Assembly (NCBI RefSeq): GCF_004521915.1
Contig: NZ_SDKD01000014.1
Span: 1 to 64,000, forward strand
Source: Brevibacillus migulae
Lineage (GTDB): Bacteria > Bacillota > Bacilli > Brevibacillales > Brevibacillaceae
DNA length: 64,000 bases
Reading direction: 5' to 3'
Numbering within the stretch: position 1 is the stretch's first letter; each line of letters begins with the position of its first letter. This document shows positions 18,079-29,951 of this stretch, in pieces. A model generated the notes under the pieces. That model did no database searches, was not told the origin of the DNA, and saw only the letters and a list, made by a program, of their open reading frames with translations. The position numbers and the translations under genes were made by a program.

Positions 18079-18645
18079 ATGAATTTTAACGGCCAAGTCA
18101 TCCTGCCAGCCGCCCGGCACCTTAAGGATTTTGAAAAGCTGCTGGAGAGTCCCTATGAATACGGCGTCATCCTGGAAGTGCATATCGGCCAGTTGAAAAG
18201 TGTCTATGAGCTGGCACGCAGGCGGCAGAAAAAGATATTTCTGCATGTCGATCTGGTCCAGGGCATGAAAAATGACGAATATGCTACCGAATATTTATGC
18301 CAGGAGATTCGACCAGCGGGTTTGATCTCTACCCGCTCAAGCGTGATCCTCAAAGCCAAGCAAAAAGGGGTCATTGCCATCCAACGCATGTTTTTGCTCG
18401 ATACCAATGCGCTGGAAAAGAGTTATGCCTTACTCGAAAAGACGAAGCCCGACTTTATCGAAGTGCTGCCCGGTGCGATGCCCAAGATGATTGCGGAAGT
18501 GTACAGCGAGACGCAGATCCCCATCCTGGCAGGGGGCTTGATACGCAGTGTCGAGGATGTGCAGCTGGCCATTGCAGCAGGAGCGACAGCCATCACGACG
18601 TCCAATCGAAAGCTATGGGACCATTTTAAAAATGTTGGGGATTGA
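18079..18645 (+). CDS. glpP: GlpP, glycerol-3-phosphate-responsive antiterminator
   Basis: This 188-residue TIM-barrel-like protein binds glycerol-3-phosphate and then the leader mRNA of glp genes, letting RNA polymerase pass their terminators. Family segments seen are ILPAARHLKDFEKLL, LHVDLVQGMKNDEYATEYL, GLISTRSSVI, FIEVLPGAMPK and PILAGGLI. It lies directly upstream of glpF, glpK and glpD, each preceded by a leader hairpin it could act on (18703-18761 and 21212-21273). The ribosome site is weak, GGGAAG. The order glpP-glpF-glpK-glpD matches B. subtilis. Confidence 0.95.
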   Translation: MNFNGQVILPAARHLKDFEKLLESPYEYGVILEVHIGQLKSVYELARRRQKKIFLHVDLVQGMKNDEYATEYLCQEIRPAGLISTRSSVILKAKQKGVIAIQRMFLLDTNALEKSYALLEKTKPDFIEVLPGAMPKMIAEVYSETQIPILAGGLIRSVEDVQLAIAAGATAITTSNRKLWDHFKNVGD

Positions 18646-18671
18646 CAGCGCTTCCAATTGGTGGTTAGACT
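18642..18671 (+). promoter_or_regulatory. glpF promoter with overlapping cre site
   Basis: TTGACA (18642-18647) and TAGACT (18666-18671) are 18 bp apart. TGACAGCGCTTCCA (18643-18656) fits the cre consensus with one mismatch and overlaps the -35 box, consistent with CcpA repression of glycerol genes. The promoter begins inside the last codons of glpP. Confidence 0.65.
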
Positions 18672-18702
18672 ATGGATAAGTTAATCATGGTGACGGAGAG
18701 CG

Positions 18703-18761
18703 GGAGATCCACCGAGAAGGTCCTTGAGCAATCAGGATTTTTTCTGGCGGGTCTCCTTTTT
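18703..18761 (+). promoter_or_regulatory. Conditional terminator in glpF leader, GlpP target
   Basis: GGAGATCC (18703-18710) pairs with GGGTCTCC (18749-18756; one G-T pair), followed by TTTTT. The loop is long, 38 nt. It lies after the promoter and before the glpF ribosome site, where GlpP is known to prevent termination in B. subtilis. Confidence 0.75.
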
Positions 18762-18810
18762 CTTGCGCTCATAAATCCTTATTTTTCAAAAATTGGAAGG
18801 AGGAACAAGG

Positions 18811-19635
18811 ATGACGCCGTTTTGGGGTGAAGTAATCGGTACCATGATCTTGATCCTGTTGGGGGGAGGTGTCTGTGCGGGAGTGAGCCTGAAGCGTTCG
18901 TTCGCCCAAAGCTCGGGATGGATCGTCATCACCTTCGGCTGGGCGATGGCCGTCGCGATGGCCGCCTATTCGGTAGGGGGAATCAGCGGTGCCCATCTGA
19001 ATCCAGCGTTGACGCTTGCCCTGGCGCTAACGGGAGATTTTCCATGGGCAAACGTTCCCGGCTACATGCTGGCGCAAATGTTAGGTGCATTTTTGGGGGC
19101 ATGTCTCGTATATTTACATTATCTTCCCCATTGGAAGGAAACGGAGGATCCAGGTACGAAATTAGGAGTATTTTCAACAGGCCCAGCCATCCAAAATACG
19201 TTCGCCAATTTGCTGAGTGAAATGATTGGAACCTTCCTGCTCGTGCTCGGAATCCTGGCGATTGGAGCGAACAAGTTCACGGAAGGGCTGAATCCGCTGG
19301 TGGTAGGCTTTTTGATCCTGAGCATCGGGCTTTCTCTGGGAGGCACCACCGGCTATGCGATCAATCCGGCGCGGGATCTGGGGCCGCGCATCGCGCATTT
19401 CCTGCTGCCGATCCATGGAAAGGGCGGCTCCAATTGGGGGTACGCTTGGGTGCCGGTCGTAGGTCCGCTTTTGGGCGGTTCGTTTGGCGGGCTGTTTTAC
19501 AAGGCGGTTTTTCAAGGGAAGGTAGCTGGCAGCTTTTGGACTGTGCTCATCCTGATAATCGTGGTGCTCGCACTGGCGGCTGCATTCGGCAAAAAGAAGG
19601 ATACCCGCGCATCGAATAGCAAGGTCACAGCGTAA
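18811..19635 (+). CDS. glpF: Glycerol uptake facilitator (aquaglyceroporin)
   Basis: This 274-residue MIP-family channel lets glycerol diffuse across the membrane. Both pore motifs are present, GAHLNPALTLA and GYAINPARDLGPR; the Asp after the second NPAR is the marker for glycerol channels. Six membrane helices are visible. The start at 18811 is set by GGAGGAAC upstream. It is controlled by the leader terminator at 18703 and is followed 30 bp later by glpK. Confidence 0.96.
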   Translation: MTPFWGEVIGTMILILLGGGVCAGVSLKRSFAQSSGWIVITFGWAMAVAMAAYSVGGISGAHLNPALTLALALTGDFPWANVPGYMLAQMLGAFLGACLVYLHYLPHWKETEDPGTKLGVFSTGPAIQNTFANLLSEMIGTFLLVLGILAIGANKFTEGLNPLVVGFLILSIGLSLGGTTGYAINPARDLGPRIAHFLLPIHGKGGSNWGYAWVPVVGPLLGGSFGGLFYKAVFQGKVAGSFWTVLILIIVVLALAAAFGKKKDTRASNSKVTA

Positions 19636-19650
19636 CGATTCATTTAATAG

Positions 19651-21156
<1,506 letters not shown>

Positions 21157-21211
21157 TGGAAAGCGTATGTTACAATGGTGATAAGTGAATAAACGCGTCT
21201 GGAGAAAATGG

Positions 21212-21273
21212 AGAGACCACGATTGCAATCATTATGGCGACAGCCATAGTGCTTGATAGTGGTCTCTTTTTTT
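21212..21273 (+). promoter_or_regulatory. Conditional terminator in glpD leader, GlpP target
   Basis: A perfect 9-bp stem AGAGACCAC (21212-21220) / GTGGTCTCT (21259-21267) is followed by a run of seven T. The 38-nt loop matches that of the glpF leader in length. It lies between glpK and glpD, where GlpP antitermination is known in B. subtilis. Confidence 0.8.
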
Positions 21274-21313
21274 CGTTTTCATACAGATGGACAGCGGGAA
21301 TGGAGAGATTGCC

Positions 21314-22975
21314 ATGTTCAAGCAAATGTCTGGATTGCAAAGAAAAGAAATGCTACGTGCCATGAGCGGCCAAACATACGATGCCGTCATCATCGGGGGA
21401 GGAATCACCGGGGTAGGAATCGCCCTGGATGCGGTTACCAGGGGGTTGAAGGTAGCGCTGGTGGAAATGCAGGATTTTGCGGCAGGTACCTCTAGCCGCT
21501 CGACCAAGCTCGTGCATGGGGGACTGCGTTACCTGAAGCAGCTCGAGGTGCAGATGGTGGCCGAGGTCGGCAAGGAACGGGCGATCGTGTATGAAAACGG
21601 CCCCCATGTGACCACTCCGGAATGGATGGTACTTCCGTTCCACAAAGGAGGGACATTCGGCAGATTCAGCACGTCTCTCGGGCTCATGCTCTATGATTTC
21701 CTCGCGGGTGTGAAAGGATCGGAGCGCCGCAGGATGCTGGATGTGCAAGAAACGCTGCGCAAGGTGCCGCTGATCAAAAAAGAGGGACTGCTTGGCGGCG
21801 GCAACTATGTAGAATACCGCACGGATGACGCACGCCTTACAATCGAAGTCGCAAAGGCTGCCCATCATCAAGGCGCTGACCTGGTCAATTATGCGAAAGT
21901 GGAGGAGCTGCTCTATGAAAATGGCCGCGTTGTAGGCGTGAAAGTGGTCGATCAGGTTGACGGAGAGGCGTATACGCTTTATGGCACCAAAATCGTCAAT
22001 GCGACGGGGCCATGGGTCGATACCTTGCGTGAAAAGGATGGGTCTCGAAAAGGAAAACGGCTTCAGCTTTCCAAGGGCATCCATTTGATTATCGATCAAT
22101 CACGGTTTCCGCTGACGCAGGCCGTTTACTTTGACACACCGGACGGCAGAATGGTCTTTGCCATTCCGCGCGACGGGAAAACCTATGTAGGCACGACCGA
22201 TACCTTTTACCAGGACGAGATCGCGCATCCGCGCATGACAGAGGAAGACCGTCAGTACGTGATCCAAGCGATTAACTATATGTTCCCGGAAGTGAATATC
22301 ACGGAAAAGGACATCGAGTCGAGCTGGGCGGGTGTGCGGCCGCTCATTTATGAAGAAGGGAAATCGGCCTCGGAGATCTCGCGCAAGGACGAAATCTGGG
22401 AATCCGATTCGGGATTAATCACGATAGCGGGCGGTAAGCTGACCGGTTATCGCAAAATGGCGGAGATGGTCGTCGACTTGCTCGTCAAGCATCTGCGGGC
22501 CCAGGGAAAGTCAGATTTCCGCCCGTGTGCCACCAAGCATCTGCCGATCTCAGGCGGAGATGTGGGAGGAAGTGCCCACTTCCCAGCGTTTGTTGCGGCG
22601 AAGACGAAAACAGGCATGGAGATGGGTCTGGCGAAAGAACAAGCGGAAAAGCTGACCCGCATGTATGGCTCCAATGTCGATCAGCTGTTCAACATTGTTC
22701 AGCAGCGGACAAAAGAGAATGATCCCTTCGCATTGCCTGCAGATCTTTTCGCTTCCCTGGTCTATGGCATCGAAGCGGAGATGGTGGTCACACCGGTTGA
22801 TTTCTTTGTCAGACGCACATCCATGCTGCTCTTTTGCATCCAGGAGGTTCACAAGTGGAAAAAGCCCGTACTGGCATACATGGCGCAGCGTTTCGGCTGG
22901 ACGCAGGAGCAAGAACACGCTTATGCCGAAGAATTGGAGAAGCATCTGCACGATGCGGTGGTACCTGCCTCATAA
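21314..22975 (+). CDS. glpD: Aerobic glycerol-3-phosphate dehydrogenase
   Basis: This 553-residue FAD enzyme of the membrane surface oxidises glycerol-3-phosphate to dihydroxyacetone phosphate and passes electrons to the quinone pool. The FAD motif [17 protein letters not shown] lies near residue 30, followed by [15 protein letters not shown] and the family segment YVGTTDTFY. The C-terminal GlpD extension domain is present, so length is normal. The start at 21314 is set by GGAGAG 6 bp upstream. Expression should depend on the leader terminator at 21212. Confidence 0.96.
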   Translation: MFKQMSGLQRKEMLRAMSGQTYDAVIIGGGITGVGIALDAVTRGLKVALVEMQDFAAGTSSRSTKLVHGGLRYLKQLEVQMVAEVGKERAIVYENGPHVTTPEWMVLPFHKGGTFGRFSTSLGLMLYDFLAGVKGSERRRMLDVQETLRKVPLIKKEGLLGGGNYVEYRTDDARLTIEVAKAAHHQGADLVNYAKVEELLYENGRVVGVKVVDQVDGEAYTLYGTKIVNATGPWVDTLREKDGSRKGKRLQLSKGIHLIIDQSRFPLTQAVYFDTPDGRMVFAIPRDGKTYVGTTDTFYQDEIAHPRMTEEDRQYVIQAINYMFPEVNITEKDIESSWAGVRPLIYEEGKSASEISRKDEIWESDSGLITIAGGKLTGYRKMAEMVVDLLVKHLRAQGKSDFRPCATKHLPISGGDVGGSAHFPAFVAAKTKTGMEMGLAKEQAEKLTRMYGSNVDQLFNIVQQRTKENDPFALPADLFASLVYGIEAEMVVTPVDFFVRRTSMLLFCIQEVHKWKKPVLAYMAQRFGWTQEQEHAYAEELEKHLHDAVVPAS

Positions 22976-23053
22976 GAAAAATACGTGTCAAGTAGTAACT
23001 TTTTCCTGAGTGATACGTCTTATCTTATGGATTAACATTTCGGGAGGTACGTT

Positions 23054-23899
23054 ATGATACGAAAAACGAAGAGTTTCGTCACCGCAGTCATTTGTTCCCT
23101 TGTCACAGCGCTGGCGCTAGGGACCGCTGTTCAACCGGCAGCAGCTGCTGCTCAGACGCTTACCATGCAGGCTGAGACGGTATCAGCTGCCGCTTCCAAA
23201 AAGCTGAAAGCCAGCTCGACCAAAGTATCCTTGAAGGAAACGGACACCAAGACCATTAAGCTTACGTATGGAGGAAAAAAGCTGACCGCCTCCAAAGCGA
23301 CCTGGAAGACATCCAATTCCTCCGTAGCTACCGTGAGCAAAGGAAAAATCACGGCAAAGGCTGCCGGAACAGCGACGATTACGGCGGAATACAAGAGCAA
23401 GGAAGTAGAAATCAAGGTTACGGTAAGCGCCAGCACGCTGAAAGCGAATCGCACGAGCGTAAGCCTGAAAGAAGGCGATGAGCAAAAAGTCAGCCTCACC
23501 TACAACAGTAAATCGCTCACTGCCTCCAAAGCGACTTGGACGACCAGCAATTCGGCCGTTGCTACCGTAAAAGATGGCAAAATTACAGCCAAAGCGAAAG
23601 GCTCCGCGACCATCACGGCGAAATACAATGGCAAGGAAGTAAAAATTCCGGTCACTGTCACCGAGAGCACGCTGACGGCAAGCTCAACCAAGATTACCCT
23701 GGATAAAGGCAAAACCAAATCGGTGACGCTAAAATACAACGGAAGCACATTGTCAGCATCAAAAGCATCCTGGAAGACTTCCGATTCCGACATCGCGACG
23801 GTAAGCAAAGGAAAAATCAAAGCGAAGAAAAAAGGCACGGCCACCATTACCGCGACATACAAAGGAAAAGAAGTAAAAATTGCGGTGACGGTCGAATAG
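23054..23899 (+). CDS. Secreted protein with three Big_2 (Ig-like) repeats
   Basis: The 281-residue exported protein has a signal peptide (residues 1-33, ending VQPAAAAA) and three tandem repeats of about 75 residues, each ending in a stretch such as GTATITAEYKSKEVEIKVTV. These are bacterial Ig-like group 2 domains, common in surface adhesins and cell-wall proteins. Repeats lie at about 50-125, 130-205 and 210-281. No enzyme domain or LPxTG anchor is seen, so it may bind carbohydrate or cell wall on its own. CGGGAGG precedes the ATG. It is a single-gene unit with a strong terminator. Confidence 0.88.
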   Translation: MIRKTKSFVTAVICSLVTALALGTAVQPAAAAAQTLTMQAETVSAAASKKLKASSTKVSLKETDTKTIKLTYGGKKLTASKATWKTSNSSVATVSKGKITAKAAGTATITAEYKSKEVEIKVTVSASTLKANRTSVSLKEGDEQKVSLTYNSKSLTASKATWTTSNSAVATVKDGKITAKAKGSATITAKYNGKEVKIPVTVTESTLTASSTKITLDKGKTKSVTLKYNGSTLSASKASWKTSDSDIATVSKGKIKAKKKGTATITATYKGKEVKIAVTVE

Positions 23900-23920
23900 C
23901 ATATCGACAGGAATCAGGGA

Positions 23921-23950
23921 AAAAGGAGACGAAATCGTTCGTCTCCTTTT
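23921..23950 (+). terminator. Terminator of the Big_2 gene
   Basis: AAAAGGAGACGAA pairs with TTCGTCTCCTTTT around a 4-nt loop, followed by more T. It is a strong symmetric terminator. Confidence 0.9.
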
Positions 23951-24128
23951 CTTTTTCTCACGATCAATCAAATGAGTAAAATAGTGAACATTTTCAAAAA
24001 AATATTAAAACGAAATGCCCATTCTATTCGCTAAAATGTTTGCTACAATAACCCAAGTCAATAGCAGAATTCCATATCTTCCTGTATGCTAAAAAGACAG
24101 AATCGCGTGAAAAAGGGAGGGGATCGCA

Positions 24129-25931
24129 ATCAAGCCTGTCACGCCATATCGGACCGTTCTCAGCAAGCTGCTCCCATTCTCTTTCAAATCATCCATCCTG
24201 TTTCTCTATTTGCCGATCATCATTCTTTTTATCCTGATAACAGGGACGGCTTCCTACTTACTCGCTTCCGAACAGATCGAAGAAAATGCATACAGCAGCA
24301 TCAAGGATACGGTCACCCAGACCAGAAGCTATCTGGATAATCGGCTATCCGATGTCTTTGAACAGCTTGTCGCCCTCGTCAATCATCCGGATACGCTGTC
24401 CATCATGACGAAAAAGCCGGAAGAAATAGCCCCCGACGATTACATACGGATGGACAATCATATCAATCGCATTTATTCCTTTTATAATCCTCTGATTGAT
24501 TCCATCCTGGTTCACTTGCATCATGGCCATTTCGTCCTGACCAAAAGCGAATCACTTACCAGCAGCATCGACTTTTCCTACGACGAGTATCGTAAGCGCT
24601 TTCACGGGAATCGCCAGGAATATTACTGGAGAACCCTGCACCATGAAGAGGTCTTCAGCAATCAGCAGGAAAACAATGATGTGATCAGCGTGCTGAAAAT
24701 GATCGGAAACCCGAACACACCGACCAATGGCGTGATCATGTTCAACCTCCGCCGCGACTTTCTGGAGAATGTCCTCAATAATGCGCTGATCGGTCAAAAC
24801 GGCTATTTGATCCTCGTGAATCGGGAGGGCTACGTCTCATTCAAACAGGTGAAAGAGGAATACCAGCTGAATGACGTGGTCGTGAAACACCTCCAGCAGC
24901 TGCAGCGGAAGAACGGCAGCTTTCAATTCCAAAAGCCAAACGGCAAAAAAATGATCGCCATCTATGATACCTTGTCGGTGAACCAGTGGAAGGTGGCGGC
25001 GATCTTCCCGGAAGAAGACATCTTGCAGCGGGTGAATTACATCAAGTTCGTCACGTTGGCGGTCATCGTCGTCCTAATCGTGTTTGCGCTCTTTTTGGCC
25101 AATATGCTGGCACAGTATTTGACCAAGCCGATTACCTTTTTGGTCAACAATCTGAAGACCGTCACCAATGATGGCTTTGACCTGAAGCTGAGCATCCACG
25201 CTCCCAGTGAGATCAGCATTTTGTATAACGGGATTACCGACTTGATGCAGCAGGTGAATGCGCTGCTCGAGCAGGTGCACATGGAGCAGGAGATGAAGCG
25301 GCAGCTGGAGCTGGCGGTCATGCAGGCACAGATCAATCCGCATTTTTTGTACAATACGCTGTATGCGATCAAAGGATTGTGCGATATGGGCATGAACAAG
25401 GATGCGAGCGCCATGGTGACGGCCCTGTCCAATTTTTTTCGGATCAGCATCAGCAGAGGACAGGAAATCATTTCGGTTCAGGAAGAGATCGAGCATATCA
25501 GCAATTATTTGTTCATTCAAGAGATGCGCTACGGAGATGATTTTTCCTACACGATTGATGTGGAACCGCATATATTGCCCCATTCGATAATCAAGCTGAC
25601 GCTACAGCCGCTCATTGAGAATGCGATCTATCATGGCGTGAAGCAGAGTCGCGGGGCAGGGCTGATCCAGGTCAAAGGCTATCAGCAGGACCATGACCTG
25701 ATCTTTGAGATTCACGACAATGGCGGGGGCATCCATCCAGAAAGGCTTGCAAAGATCAATGAAAGCATTCAGCAAAAGCACTATGCCGGTGATGCCATAG
25801 GCTTTGGCTTGAAAAGCGTTCACGAGCGGCTTCAGATTCATTACGGACCTGCCTACGGCTTGACGCTGACAAGCAACCCGGGGGCAGGGACGATTGCCAA
25901 GGTAATGATCCCGCAAGAAAAAGGGAGATGA
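24129..25931 (+). CDS. Sensor histidine kinase, YesM/LytS type
   Basis: This membrane kinase has one membrane helix near the N-terminus (PIIILFILITGTASYLLAS), a large extracellular domain, a second helix at about 300, a HAMP domain, and a His_kinase domain with the phospho-acceptor motif QAQINPHFLYNTLY and ATP site DNGGGIHPERL and GFGLKSVHERL. This is the YesM type that usually senses carbohydrates. The start is uncertain: a TTG at 24210 would cut into the first helix, while GGGAGGGG at about 24114-24121 precedes an in-frame ATC at 24129 that would restore a normal N-terminus. No ATG or GTG fits. The stop overlaps the response regulator start region. Length from ATC is 600 residues. Confidence 0.8.
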   Translation: MKPVTPYRTVLSKLLPFSFKSSILFLYLPIIILFILITGTASYLLASEQIEENAYSSIKDTVTQTRSYLDNRLSDVFEQLVALVNHPDTLSIMTKKPEEIAPDDYIRMDNHINRIYSFYNPLIDSILVHLHHGHFVLTKSESLTSSIDFSYDEYRKRFHGNRQEYYWRTLHHEEVFSNQQENNDVISVLKMIGNPNTPTNGVIMFNLRRDFLENVLNNALIGQNGYLILVNREGYVSFKQVKEEYQLNDVVVKHLQQLQRKNGSFQFQKPNGKKMIAIYDTLSVNQWKVAAIFPEEDILQRVNYIKFVTLAVIVVLIVFALFLANMLAQYLTKPITFLVNNLKTVTNDGFDLKLSIHAPSEISILYNGITDLMQQVNALLEQVHMEQEMKRQLELAVMQAQINPHFLYNTLYAIKGLCDMGMNKDASAMVTALSNFFRISISRGQEIISVQEEIEHISNYLFIQEMRYGDDFSYTIDVEPHILPHSIIKLTLQPLIENAIYHGVKQSRGAGLIQVKGYQQDHDLIFEIHDNGGGIHPERLAKINESIQQKHYAGDAIGFGLKSVHERLQIHYGPAYGLTLTSNPGAGTIAKVMIPQEKGR

Positions 25932-25936
25932 GATCC

Positions 25937-27541
25937 GTGCGTAAGATTGTAATCGTTGACGATGACCGCATTATCCGCAAAGGGATCCGCCACACCATCC
26001 CATGGTCGGAAAATGGCTATGAGATTGTCGGGGAAGCAAGCGACGGCGAACAAGGCCTGCAGGTAGTGGAGGAGACGCAGCCGCATATCGTCATTACCGA
26101 TATCAAGATGCCCTTCATGGATGGACTGGAGATGGCGAATGCCGTGCGCGAGAAGCTGCCGGAAACCAAAATCATTTTGCTGACCGGGCATGAGGATTTC
26201 GGGTACGCACATGAGGCGATCAAGCTCAGAGCGTTTGATTATTTGCTGAAGCCGGTGGACAGCACCGTGCTGCTCGAAAAGGTAAACCAGGCGTCGAAAG
26301 AGTGGGAGCATCACCAAAAGATCAAAGAAAAGCTCAAAGAAGGAATCCCATTTTTGCGGCAGCGGTTTTTACAGCATCTGCTCCATTCGCGCATGGACGA
26401 GCAAAATGTCCGTACGGAGGCAGAGTATTTGGGCGTTAACCTGCAGGGACCGTATTTTTCCGTGCTGCTGGTAAAGGCAGATGACTACTTTCAGCATGCG
26501 GCTGCAGAGAGAGATCTGGTGTTGGAAAAGGAGATCTTGAAATTTTGCATCTACAATATCTGTGAAGAAATCATGCTGACGGAGCAAAGAGGCGCTGTCT
26601 TTGACGGCCAGGGGGACCAGCTGGTCGTGATCTGTTCGAGTCCTGCCGATCAGCAAACGGCCGAGGCGATGATGGCCGAACTGGCCGAACGAATCCGCGT
26701 CAACAGCAAAACCTTTTTGCAGTCGACCGTCACCATCGCGATGGGCAATGTGTATGAAGGCTGGTCAGGGATTGCCGCCTCTTACCAGGATGCCTGTTCT
26801 GCCATTGAGTTTCGGCATATGATCGGCAAGGATCAAGTCTTCGCCATCAAGGATACGGGTCTGGCACCCGCCAATCCATCGTCCATGGATGTCGCGAGCC
26901 TGGAAAAAGAGCTGGTGCTCAAAATCCGACTGGGCTTGAAGCGGGAAGCGATCCATCTCGTTGATCAATTTGCGGCGGCGCTGTTGCGGGATAATTATTG
27001 TACGCTGCATGAAGTTCGCTTGATCGCCATCCGCATCGTGGTACTCCTGTTTCGCGAAGCGGCGGAATGTGCCAAAGGCTGGGAGGAACAGCACCGCCAT
27101 GAGTTGACCTCGTACTATACCGAGGTCCATGAGCTGCAGACCGTGCTGGAGATTTTTGAACGGGTGAAAGCCTTAATTGGCGAGATCTCCGGACATATCA
27201 ACGACCAGCGGGAGAACCAGAAAAACGAGCTGGTAGAAAAGGCGATGCGTTATATGGAGGAAAACTATGCAAACGAGGAGCTTTCCCTGCAGGAGGTAGC
27301 CACCCAGGTGCATATCAGTCCGACGTATCTCAGCATCATTTTCAAGCAGGAAAAAGGCGTCAATTTTTCCGACTACTTGCTGGAAACGCGAATGAAAAAA
27401 GCGATGGAGTATTTGCGGCATCATAACATGAAGGCTTATGAGGTCGCGGAAAAGGTTGGGTACAGCAATCCGCAATATTTCAGTGTGTGCTTTAAAAAGT
27501 ATACAGGCTATTCACCGATGGATTTTAAAAAGCAGGTGTAA
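25937..27541 (+). CDS. Response regulator with AraC-type DNA-binding domain, YesN type
   Basis: This 534-residue partner of the preceding kinase has a receiver domain at residues 1-120, phosphorylated Asp in ITDIKMPFMDG, and the conserved Lys in LLKPVDS. An uncharacterised middle segment leads to two C-terminal AraC helix-turn-helices (LQEVATQVHISPTYLSIIFK and VAEKVGYSNPQYFSVCFKKY). The GTG at 25937 has GGGAG 9 bp upstream; ATG 25928 overlaps the kinase stop but lies too close to the site. YesMN pairs usually control nearby carbohydrate uptake; here no transporter follows. Confidence 0.88.
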   Translation: MRKIVIVDDDRIIRKGIRHTIPWSENGYEIVGEASDGEQGLQVVEETQPHIVITDIKMPFMDGLEMANAVREKLPETKIILLTGHEDFGYAHEAIKLRAFDYLLKPVDSTVLLEKVNQASKEWEHHQKIKEKLKEGIPFLRQRFLQHLLHSRMDEQNVRTEAEYLGVNLQGPYFSVLLVKADDYFQHAAAERDLVLEKEILKFCIYNICEEIMLTEQRGAVFDGQGDQLVVICSSPADQQTAEAMMAELAERIRVNSKTFLQSTVTIAMGNVYEGWSGIAASYQDACSAIEFRHMIGKDQVFAIKDTGLAPANPSSMDVASLEKELVLKIRLGLKREAIHLVDQFAAALLRDNYCTLHEVRLIAIRIVVLLFREAAECAKGWEEQHRHELTSYYTEVHELQTVLEIFERVKALIGEISGHINDQRENQKNELVEKAMRYMEENYANEELSLQEVATQVHISPTYLSIIFKQEKGVNFSDYLLETRMKKAMEYLRHHNMKAYEVAEKVGYSNPQYFSVCFKKYTGYSPMDFKKQV

Positions 27542-27543
27542 CA

Positions 27544-27571
27544 AGGGAGGGGATGTATACCTCTCTTTTTT
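27544..27571 (+). terminator. Terminator of the YesMN-type operon
   Basis: AGGGAGG (27544-27550) pairs with CCTCTCT (27560-27566; one G-T pair), followed by a T-run. It begins 3 bases after the response regulator stop. Confidence 0.7.
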
Positions 27572-27670
27572 CATACAACTCAAAAAATATGCTCAAATTG
27601 AAAATGTTCACAAGGAGGGATAAGATGACAACATACATATACGCACAAATGACGAAAAGGAGAAACGTGC

Positions 27671-29764
27671 ATGAAACAATCGCAACAGGGCCAAACGCTG
27701 AAAGGGCGGAGAATCTCGATTCTCGCCCGATGGATACTTTTCATTACGGTTACGGTTTTTATTTGTTTGCTAGGCACTACCATCATGCTGAATCAGACCG
27801 CGCGCCAGTCATTTGACAGTCAATTTGAGGAAAAAAATCAATTCAAAGCAATCAGTGCCGCACGAGAAATCGAGAAACAGATGGGGCAGTATGCGTATTC
27901 GCTTGAACAATTAGGCGATACGATTGCGCTGGTTCATAACCATGGGGGCAATATCGAAGAGCTTGCGCCCCGGTATCTTACCGCTGTTCAGGAAAAGGAT
28001 CCTTCCTTGGTCGCGGCTTATTTCATTTCCTCTGCGACCGGAAAACTACATATTGCTCCGCCGGCTGATTTAGGCAAGGACGCCCGTGAGACCAGAACGT
28101 ACAAAGAGGTGGCGGAAAAAAAGAAAACGCTGTGGATGGAAGTGTACAAAGACGAGATCTCCCAAAAAATGATGATCTCTGTGATCGCGCCCGTGCTGGC
28201 GAAAGGCCAACTGCTCGGGGCAATCGGGTACGATATCGATCTCCAATCGCTCAGCAGTGTCCGCGGGTCGATCGAGAAACTGGGGCAAAACAAGTTGATC
28301 GTCCTTGATAAGCAAGGCCTGGTGATCACCTCCTATCTGCAGGGGATGGACGGTAAAACGCTTGATCCGAAAAGCAGCGGAAAAATAAAGGGAGCAGAGG
28401 ATGCGATCAGCAATAAGGAAGAATTCGCAAAGACATTTGGCTGGGTGTCGCAAGTATATGCTCCCGAGACGAAGCTGATCGAGGTGGAAATGGAGCAAGT
28501 CCATTATCAAGCAAGCGTTGCGGATGTGGCTCATGTAGGGTGGAAGCTGGTCGCCTTAGCCGATGAAGCCGAATTGTCACAGGCGCAAAGTTCTTTCATG
28601 AAAACCAGCATGATTGCGATGATTCTGGCGCTCCTGTTCGGTGCAGTGGTCTCGTTTTTTATTGCGAAACAGCTGCTCAAGGTTGTCGATATGTTTCGGA
28701 AGGTAACGGCCAAAACAGCAAATGGCGATCTGGTATCGGAAGCCACATATCCGAGGAATGATGAAATCGGTGATCTGAATGACAGCTACAATCAATTGGT
28801 TGCCAATATGAGAACGCTGATCCGTCAAGTCCATGCCAACATATCCACAGTTGATCGTGCGGCTAACGGAGTGCGGAGCGTAGCGGTTGAAAACGCTGCT
28901 GCCGGAGAGGAAGTGGCTCGTTCGGCGGATGAAATTGCGACAGGAGCCACCAACGTGTCCGTGGCGATCGAGAGCAGTTCACAGGCGGTTCATGTCTTGA
29001 ATGAGGAAATCGAATTGCTGATCAAGCAATCCCATGTCATTGAGGAGGTCTTGGAAGGAGCCAGCGCTCAGGTGAAGGGCGGAAACGAACAGGTGGAAAA
29101 TCTGGAATCATCCTATCAAAAATTGGAGAACTCCTTTGGGCAGGTGACGAAAATCGTAGAGGAATTAAGTGACAAATCCCAGTCAATTTCTTCTGTGACG
29201 AAAGCGATCTCGGAAATCGCCGAACAGACGAACCTGTTATCCTTGAATGCTTCGATTGAAGCAGCAAGAGCGGGTGAACACGGGAGAGGCTTTGCTGTTG
29301 TGGCCAACGAGGTTCGACAGCTTGCCGAGCAAGCAAAGCAATCGACCAACCAAATTCAGGAGACCATCAATCTCCTGATCGGAGAAATGAGCAAATTGGT
29401 GGAAGTGGTGGAATCCACGAATGCGGTCAACCACACGCAAAAAGATGCGGTGGTTCATGTCAGCAATGCGATGAAGCAAATGAGCGACCTGCTCAGCAAG
29501 ATGCTTGTGAATATTCAAGAGGAGCAGCTTACGATCGAGCGGATTCAGGAGCAAAAAGAAGTGGTAGTAGAATCCATCGACAGCATTTCAGCCGTATCAG
29601 AACAAACAGCCGCATCTTCCCAGCAAATCGCCTCCGCCATGGAAGAACAATCGGCCTCCACGCGTGAAGTATCGCAATTTGCGAATGAATTGACGGATAT
29701 GGTATCGGAATTGAAAAAAGTGGTAGCGCAATTTGAGACGGAAAAAGCGAAAGATACAAAGTGA
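27671..29764 (+). CDS. Methyl-accepting chemotaxis protein
   Basis: This 697-residue receptor has a first membrane helix at about residues 17-40, an extracellular Cache-type sensor domain, a second helix at about 315-335, a HAMP domain, and a cytoplasmic coiled-coil signalling domain. The hairpin tip is seen in [20 protein letters not shown] followed by [15 protein letters not shown]. It senses an unknown ligand and passes the signal to CheA/CheW, which are not in this window. AGGAGAAAC precedes the ATG. It is flanked by terminators on both sides, so it is a single-gene unit. Confidence 0.93.
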   Translation: MKQSQQGQTLKGRRISILARWILFITVTVFICLLGTTIMLNQTARQSFDSQFEEKNQFKAISAAREIEKQMGQYAYSLEQLGDTIALVHNHGGNIEELAPRYLTAVQEKDPSLVAAYFISSATGKLHIAPPADLGKDARETRTYKEVAEKKKTLWMEVYKDEISQKMMISVIAPVLAKGQLLGAIGYDIDLQSLSSVRGSIEKLGQNKLIVLDKQGLVITSYLQGMDGKTLDPKSSGKIKGAEDAISNKEEFAKTFGWVSQVYAPETKLIEVEMEQVHYQASVADVAHVGWKLVALADEAELSQAQSSFMKTSMIAMILALLFGAVVSFFIAKQLLKVVDMFRKVTAKTANGDLVSEATYPRNDEIGDLNDSYNQLVANMRTLIRQVHANISTVDRAANGVRSVAVENAAAGEEVARSADEIATGATNVSVAIESSSQAVHVLNEEIELLIKQSHVIEEVLEGASAQVKGGNEQVENLESSYQKLENSFGQVTKIVEELSDKSQSISSVTKAISEIAEQTNLLSLNASIEAARAGEHGRGFAVVANEVRQLAEQAKQSTNQIQETINLLIGEMSKLVEVVESTNAVNHTQKDAVVHVSNAMKQMSDLLSKMLVNIQEEQLTIERIQEQKEVVVESIDSISAVSEQTAASSQQIASAMEEQSASTREVSQFANELTDMVSELKKVVAQFETEKAKDTK

Positions 29765-29775
29765 TGTGCATTCTG

Positions 29776-29813
29776 GCTTCATTCAGGGACACGAACCTGA
29801 ATGAAGCTTTTCT
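29776..29813 (+). terminator. Terminator of the chemoreceptor gene
   Basis: A perfect 12-bp stem GCTTCATTCAGG (29776-29787) / CCTGAATGAAGC (29796-29807) is followed by TTTTCTTTTT. The rest of the gap to the next gene (to 29951) shows nothing else. Confidence 0.9.
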
Positions 29814-29951
29814 TTTTCCGGCAGATTCGCTGGCATGACAACAGCTGTTCGGCACTGCACTCGCCATCTTACACGATCTTGAGCGACACGGCTGGACGCG
29901 TCAGCAAAAAAGCGCAAACACTGCTTGCGAGTCTACAATTTTCGTTTTCCG

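Noticed and set aside
24086..24340. Plus-strand frame starting ATG 24086 before the histidine kinase
   Set aside because: It overlaps the kinase N-terminus in a different frame and encodes no recognisable domain; the ribosome site upstream serves the kinase better.
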